A DNA stretch of 10,118 bases, taken from the NCBI GenBank assembly GCA_021802165.1, contig JAKAAU010000034.1:1-10118 (forward strand), in the 5' to 3' direction. This document shows positions 5,766 through 10,118 of this stretch, piece after piece. A program made the translations under genes and the position numbers. The stretch comes from Thermoplasmata archaeon. GTDB lineage: Archaea > Thermoplasmatota > Thermoplasmata > Thermoplasmatales > Thermoplasmataceae. Every line of letters begins with the position of its first letter. Position 1 is the stretch's first letter. The notes below the pieces were generated by a model, which was not told the DNA's origin, ran no database searches, and saw only the letters and a list, made by a program, of their open reading frames with translations.

Positions 5766-8444
5766 TGAGATTACATGTGTAGTGCCATTATGTTTTACCA
5801 TCTCGTAAGATAAGTCTGCAACCGATATCAGTTCACTGTGATGCGTTATCATTATCATCTGTGGCACTATGTTATCACCCTTCAATGAATAAAGTATAAT
5901 ATCCTTGAGATTATTCCTTCTGTCCTCATCCAGGAAATTTGTGGGTTCATCCATTATAATTGTGCTTATCCGGTCAAGAACGTATTCCGTAACTGATAGG
6001 CGCAATGCAATAGCAAGCGCAGTTTTTTCACCTCCACTGAGTGATTCAAGTGTCTGTTCCATGGAATTCTGTGTTACCCTTATATCAAAATTCTCATCAA
6101 TTCCTATATCGTCAAAATCAAGGTTGAATGATTGCAGGTATTTTCTTGTTAGGTTTGTCATGGATGCTGATGCATCCTTCCTGATCATTGACTGTATACC
6201 ATTGTAGTCAAAAGACTCCCTGATTTTATTCAGGGTGGAGATGGTATCCACAAGTTTGCTGTACCTTCCTGCATCCCCCTGAAGTTTGCTTATGGTATTT
6301 TTATTCTCATTTACACGTTCACTGTATGTTTCTACAAGGGTGCTGAACTTAGTCTGTTCCTTTATTGAATCAGAATGTTTATTTTCTGCATTTCTTAATT
6401 CTGTGTCTACATCCTTATATGTATTCAGTAGCTCCCTGGTATCAGAAAGTTTTTTTTCTATATCAATTATTGATTTGTTTCTTTCTTCTATTTCATCGTT
6501 AATGGATTTAATTGAAGCCTCAAGATTTCTGGCTCTCTCCACATCTGACCGCATGTTTTCAATTTCCTGTGAAATTGATTCTATTTTTCCATATTCTGAG
6601 GGATCTGGTTCGAATCCTATTTCTCCAAGCAGGTTGGCAGCATCCCTGCTGGCCTCCTGGAACCTGCCTTTTAATTCGCTGAGCTCCCTGTTCAATTCAT
6701 CAATATTGATCCCCGAAATCATATTTGAATATCTGGTATAACTATCCTCATATTTCTGGTATTCTTCCAGTTTCTTTGATATTATATCATTTTCAGCAGA
6801 TGTTTCCATGAACATTTTATATCCGCTGTAGTTGCTGCCCATTTCTGATTCCAGGCGGGAAAGTTCTTTCCCGGTTGACTTGATATCCGATAGATATGAA
6901 ACTGCCGTACCGATTTCGCTGCTGTTCAGCTGCCGGTACATGTTTTCCATATTAACAATCTCTGAATCGAGTCTCTGCTTTTCGACCTTGAGATCATCTA
7001 TGCTGGCTAGGATTTTTTCCTCCCTTGCCCTGTATTCATCAGAAATTTCCGCCATATGTTCTTCTGTTAGTTCGGTACCGCATAGAGGGCATTTATTTTT
7101 TCCCCTTAATGTCTCTTCGTTTTCCCTGATCTCGCCCAGCATGCTGTTATAACTGACAACTGTGGATTTTATTTCTGAAATCCTTGTTTTTTTTCTGATT
7201 ATTTCCTGGTTAATGCTCTCCCTTCTGCTGGCAGAATCTGCAAGTTCTTCTAATTGCATTCCGCTTGTTTCAAGAAATTTTTGAACAAAGTTATTTTCCG
7301 ACTCTATACGGGCTTTGAGGGATTTTACACTGCCCACAAGGTTGATGTATCTTTCATGGCTTTCCCTGTATTTTATTATCTGCCGGTTATTTTCGCTGTA
7401 TTTCTTTTTAAGTTCAGAATATTCAATATGCTGCTGGGAAAGTCCTTTTATTTTTCCGGAATAGTTATTATATTCTTCACCTGATGTTTCAAGCCTTTTT
7501 ATATCTTTTTCGATGTTTGAAATGCCGGTTTTTTTAATAAAATATTTATTTATAGTATCCCTTTTAATGTAATAAGGATTGGATTCCAGTGATTTCAGCC
7601 TGTCCAGTTTTGATTGCAGCAGGAGGAGATCGGATTTCATGCTTTTTATTTTTTCACTGCGTATGTTTATTTCATTCCTGTAGGTGTATATGTTTGATTC
7701 CAGGTTTTTAGCCCTGGATAATGTTTCATCCCTTTCCCTCACTGTGTTTTTTATTTTTTCCAGTTCTGCAGCGAGGTTCCTGGTATGCTCTTCCGCCATA
7801 GCAAGAGAATCAAGGGCATCGGATTTTTTTGATTCCAGATCCTCTATTTCAGAATTAAGATCACTTATCCGGTCCTTCGCACCCTGAAGTATTGATGCCT
7901 GGTCCCTGAAATTTCCTATAATGTCCTTTATTTTTTCTGCGCTTTTTGAAAGTGAGGTTAAGCCTATTATATCAGAAAATATAGTTTTTCTTTCCTTGGG
8001 GGTCCCGGTTATGAGCGAATCCATCTGGCCCTGCTCCACAAATACGGAATTTTTGAAAACTTCCTTTGAGACATTGAGAACCCTGGTTATTTCTGCATTA
8101 ACACCCTCGTATGTTTCTGCCACCATAACGCCCTCTTTTTTGACATATGCCAGCCTCTCGGCGTTCTTCGCCTTTTTCACACCGAAATGACGGTAAACCT
8201 CGTAATGTTCACCATTTATGTTGAAATTAAGTGTTATTTCAAAGTAGTTTTTGCCCTTCTTTATGAGTTCGTTGTTTTTTTCATTGTTCCTGGATTCTGC
8301 AAAAAGTGCAAACTTAATTGCATCCAGTACACCTGTTTTCCCGGCGCCATTTTTTCCTGTTATAATATTGATACCGGGCTCGAAGTTTATTTCCGTATCC
8401 TCATGGGAAAGGAAATTTACAATTTTCAGTGACTCTATGATCAT
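5763..8444 (-). CDS. rad50: DNA double-strand break repair ATPase Rad50
   Basis: An 893-residue SMC-like ATPase that forms a complex with Mre11 to tether and process DNA ends. Domains in order: N-terminal half ATPase with Walker A GKNGAGKT at 30-37 and a Q-loop in FVEQGQMDS near 140, a long coiled coil from about 165, the zinc hook CPLC at C452 and C455 at the coiled-coil apex, the returning coiled coil to about 730, and the C-terminal half ATPase with signature LSGGE at 802-806, Walker B IIMDEP with D832 and E833, D-loop NFLDED, and the switch histidine in ITHH at 868-869. The hook cysteines distinguish it from SMC proteins. Length is normal for archaeal Rad50. Its ATG shares one base with the mre11 stop (TAATG), and a strong ribosome binding site precedes it. 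No nurA follows it, unlike in many archaeal clusters. Confidence 0.96.
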   Translation of the reverse strand: MIIESLKIVNFLSHEDTEINFEPGINIITGKNGAGKTGVLDAIKFALFAESRNNEKNNELIKKGKNYFEITLNFNINGEHYEVYRHFGVKKAKNAERLAYVKKEGVMVAETYEGVNAEITRVLNVSKEVFKNSVFVEQGQMDSLITGTPKERKTIFSDIIGLTSLSKSAEKIKDIIGNFRDQASILQGAKDRISDLNSEIEDLESKKSDALDSLAMAEEHTRNLAAELEKIKNTVRERDETLSRAKNLESNIYTYRNEINIRSEKIKSMKSDLLLLQSKLDRLKSLESNPYYIKRDTINKYFIKKTGISNIEKDIKRLETSGEEYNNYSGKIKGLSQQHIEYSELKKKYSENNRQIIKYRESHERYINLVGSVKSLKARIESENNFVQKFLETSGMQLEELADSASRRESINQEIIRKKTRISEIKSTVVSYNSMLGEIRENEETLRGKNKCPLCGTELTEEHMAEISDEYRAREEKILASIDDLKVEKQRLDSEIVNMENMYRQLNSSEIGTAVSYLSDIKSTGKELSRLESEMGSNYSGYKMFMETSAENDIISKKLEEYQKYEDSYTRYSNMISGINIDELNRELSELKGRFQEASRDAANLLGEIGFEPDPSEYGKIESISQEIENMRSDVERARNLEASIKSINDEIEERNKSIIDIEKKLSDTRELLNTYKDVDTELRNAENKHSDSIKEQTKFSTLVETYSERVNENKNTISKLQGDAGRYSKLVDTISTLNKIRESFDYNGIQSMIRKDASASMTNLTRKYLQSFNLDFDDIGIDENFDIRVTQNSMEQTLESLSGGEKTALAIALRLSVTEYVLDRISTIIMDEPTNFLDEDRRNNLKDIILYSLKGDNIVPQMIMITHHSELISVADLSYEMVKHNGTTHVIS

Positions 8445-9565
8445 TATTCCACCTTCAGTATCTCCTTTATGAGCCGGTATGATGTTTCGCTGTCTTCATT
8501 TTTTATGGAATTGAATATGTTTTCAGCAAGAATTGCCATATTATCATCATGGAAATATGCCATAAAATAATCCTGAAGTTTTGACATATTGGGCCTGGCC
8601 TCCGCGGTTTTAACTTCTTTTTCAAATACCGGCCCGCGGATTATTACATCTCTCAATGCATTTAGTTTCATTTTAACCTCTTCGCGGTTTGCGTCGCCGT
8701 GTATGGTCACAGAAATGAGAGGATCCTTTATGTTGGTCCTTTCCCTGGACAGGATTTTATCTATATCCTGCATATAGTTTCCGTAATCAGATGATACTGT
8801 ATCCTGGTATCTCGTTGATTTCAGCCTTATCCTCTGTGCTTCCACAGTGCCATTATGGATTTCAACCAGATTTACAGATTTTCCATTTTTTACGAAATTT
8901 TTCACCTCATTTGTGCTGTTCAGATCCGTTGACCCTGCGTATGAAAACACAGGATATTTGTCCGTTATCAAATAAGAATCGTGCACATGCCCGAATGCCA
9001 GATATTTATAATTTACAGGCAAATCCTTTGAATCCACCTCGCAGGCTTCTGCTATGAGATATGGTGAAACTCCCTGGTGTGACATTAGAATTGAGTTTTT
9101 ATAAGGCCTGGCCTCAACATCGGCTTTCCTGTACTGATCCACCAGGCCATTTTTTCTCAGGCCCTTCATATTGGATATTCCTGATAAAAGTATATCCTCC
9201 CCTCCATAGTTTATGACAGTATTCTGAAGACCTTCTGTGCCCAGGAGTTTCACACCGAGAAAATCGAATATCCTGGATGCAACCTCATCTGTTCTTTTAG
9301 GGCGGTCATGGTCTCCCATTATAAGGTACATTACCTTGTTTTTCTTATACAGTTTTATCATTGCTTTTTTGAATTCGTTCATGGCCCTGTTTGATGGAGA
9401 CCATGTATCAAAGAGGTCTCCGGTGTGTACAAAAAAATCGACGTTTTCCTCCAGGCCCGTGTCTATGGCTTCATTGAACGATTCATAGAAATCTTCCTCA
9501 CGCAAATCCATCATATACTGCCTGTATCCCAGATGCGTATCTGATAAATGCAGAAACCTTGCCAT
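8444..9565 (-). CDS. mre11: DNA double-strand break repair nuclease Mre11
   Basis: A 373-residue Mn-dependent nuclease of the calcineurin-like phosphoesterase fold, partner of Rad50 in DNA-end resection. Metal-binding motifs in order: SDTHLG with D9 and H11, HTGDLFD with D50, motif III MGDHD at 83-87, MSHQG with H163, and FGHVH with H193 and H195. Motif III is normally GNHD; here the metal-ligand Asn is Asp85 (codon GAC at 9313-9311), while catalytic His86 is kept. The C-terminal third (about 240-373) contains the capping domain and the helical Rad50-binding segment, ending in a region of charged helices. The start overlaps the herA stop by one base (TGATG), and GGGTGA lies six bases upstream. 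Confidence 0.95.
   Translation of the reverse strand: MARFLHLSDTHLGYRQYMMDLREEDFYESFNEAIDTGLEENVDFFVHTGDLFDTWSPSNRAMNEFKKAMIKLYKKNKVMYLIMGDHDRPKRTDEVASRIFDFLGVKLLGTEGLQNTVINYGGEDILLSGISNMKGLRKNGLVDQYRKADVEARPYKNSILMSHQGVSPYLIAEACEVDSKDLPVNYKYLAFGHVHDSYLITDKYPVFSYAGSTDLNSTNEVKNFVKNGKSVNLVEIHNGTVEAQRIRLKSTRYQDTVSSDYGNYMQDIDKILSRERTNIKDPLISVTIHGDANREEVKMKLNALRDVIIRGPVFEKEVKTAEARPNMSKLQDYFMAYFHDDNMAILAENIFNSIKNEDSETSYRLIKEILKVE
8449..8456 (-). promoter_or_regulatory. Ribosome binding site for rad50
   Basis: GAAGGTGG on the minus strand, inside the end of mre11, matches GGAGGTGA at six of eight positions. It lies four bases before the rad50 ATG, and decides that start. It shows that rad50 can be initiated independently of simple re-initiation at TAATG. 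Confidence 0.6.
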
Positions 9566-10118
9566 CAGAATTCACCCAGCAAATCCCTGGTTTTCTTCCG
9601 GACTTCTGAGGGGTCATTTCTCTTCCTTACCTCCTCCCTGGCCTCCCTTAGAAGCCCAATCACATCAATATCTGAACCACCTGCCCTTGTTTCCCTGTCC
9701 CTTATTTTTACTATTGCTGGCATCTTAACTATTTCACCCACTATTATGGCTTCTCCTGTATCCAGTGAAGGAAGGTCAGCCATAAGATATCCTGTTATAT
9801 TCTCACTGCTCTCAAGTATGGCATTCTGGTCTGATGGATTGGTAACACGGAGAATAATCTGAGAATTGCACTGGCTGAGTACATCTGCGTCTATCTTTCC
9901 AGGCCGCTGGGTAATGACCACAAGAAATATGCCGAATTTCCTTCCCTCACCGGCAATCTTTTTTATCATCCTGGCGATATTGCTGTTATTCCTTGGGGGC
10001 ACAAAATTATGGGCCTCTTCTATGAATACGAATACTGGATATTTGAATTCAGATGAAAGCTTTACATCGTAAATTGAACTCAAGACCCTGTATGAAAAAT
10101 AATTTGCAAGAAACTGGT
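9565..10118 (-). CDS. herA: HerA hexameric DNA helicase/translocase, C-terminal part (5' end outside window)
   Basis: The frame runs off the right edge of the window, leaving about 184 C-terminal codons. HerA is a FtsK-like hexameric ATPase that drives end resection with the NurA nuclease and is encoded with Mre11 and Rad50 in archaea. Visible motifs are the Walker B-type strand VFVFIEEAHNFVP (EEAH at 10020-10009), GEGRKFG (9951-9931), the TQRPGKIDADVLSQC segment (TQRP at 9912-9901) that includes an arginine typical of the family, and a following ILRVTNPSDQNAI strand. The Walker A half is missing from the window. The TTG at 10083 is internal: in-frame codons (QFLANYFSYRV) continue upstream of it. 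The TGA stop overlaps the mre11 ATG by one base. Confidence 0.93.
   Translation of the reverse strand, partial: QFLANYFSYRVLSSIYDVKLSSEFKYPVFVFIEEAHNFVPPRNNSNIARMIKKIAGEGRKFGIFLVVITQRPGKIDADVLSQCNSQIILRVTNPSDQNAILESSENITGYLMADLPSLDTGEAIIVGEIVKMPAIVKIRDRETRAGGSDIDVIGLLREAREEVRKRNDPSEVRKKTRDLLGEF
9572..9577 (-). promoter_or_regulatory. Ribosome binding site for mre11
   Basis: GGGTGA, within the last codons of herA, lies six bases before the mre11 ATG and pairs with the anti-Shine-Dalgarno core. It supports the start at 9565. Confidence 0.5.

Noticed and set aside
6286..6741. 151-residue plus-strand frame opposite rad50
   Set aside because: It is rich in Ser, Leu and Phe, as expected from the complement of coiled-coil codons. 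It has no domain, promoter or ribosome binding site, and rad50 on the other strand is unambiguous.
5763..8444. Possibility that the long ATPase is an SMC protein or an anti-phage SMC-like ATPase
   Set aside because: The CPLC zinc hook at the coiled-coil apex and the one-base overlap with mre11 identify it as Rad50.
10081..10083. TTG as the start of herA
   Set aside because: In-frame sense codons continue to the window edge, and HerA needs its N-terminal barrel and Walker A region upstream. The gene is cut by the edge.
1..10118. Search for CRISPR repeats, insertion sequences, tRNA or rRNA genes and defence islands
   Set aside because: No regularly spaced direct repeats, transposase motifs, terminal inverted repeats or cloverleaf sequences were seen by eye. 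Genes are tightly packed core functions.

Overview
The window looks like a piece of chromosome from an archaeon, most likely of the Thermoplasmatales (Thermoplasma / Ferroplasma / Picrophilus / Cuniculiplasma group). The archaeal DNA-end-processing set HerA-Mre11-Rad50, a DRG-type GTPase, a bacterio-opsin-activator (HTH_10) regulator, archaeal TATA-like promoters and apparently leaderless starts support Archaea. Moderate-to-low GC, heavy use of ATA and AGG codons, and a cytochrome bd oxidase point toward Thermoplasmatales. The genus is not resolvable from this sequence alone.

Layout from left to right. (1) Bases 2-313, plus strand: the 3' end of a threonine ammonia-lyase with its C-terminal ACT domain. 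(2) 317-1241, minus strand: an acylphosphatase and, upstream of it, an HTH_10 regulator with a Cys-Cys-x-x-Cys cluster. (3) 1354-3876, plus strand: cydA and cydB, the two subunits of a divergent cytochrome bd-type terminal oxidase, transcribed divergently from the regulator. (4) 4014-5635, minus strand: a HemK2/Mtq2-like protein-glutamine methyltransferase followed by a DRG/Obg-family GTPase whose start overlaps the methyltransferase stop. (5) 5763-10118, minus strand: herA (cut by the right edge), mre11 and rad50, each joined to the next by a one-base stop/start overlap. No stretch longer than 300 bases lacks a gene.

The genes form three functional blocks. The oxidase operon and its divergent regulator form a respiratory module; between them sits an 18-bp near-perfect inverted repeat placed where the cydA transcript should begin, which is a good operator candidate. 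The methyltransferase/GTPase pair probably serves translation (release-factor methylation and a ribosome-associated GTPase). The HerA-Mre11-Rad50 operon processes DNA double-strand ends for homologous recombination.

I see no mobile element, CRISPR array, RNA gene or anti-phage system. Most of the window is core archaeal housekeeping. The points worth a second look are the operator-like palindrome, altered quinol-site residues in CydA, the Cys cluster of the adjacent regulator, and an Asn-to-Asp change in nuclease motif III of Mre11.
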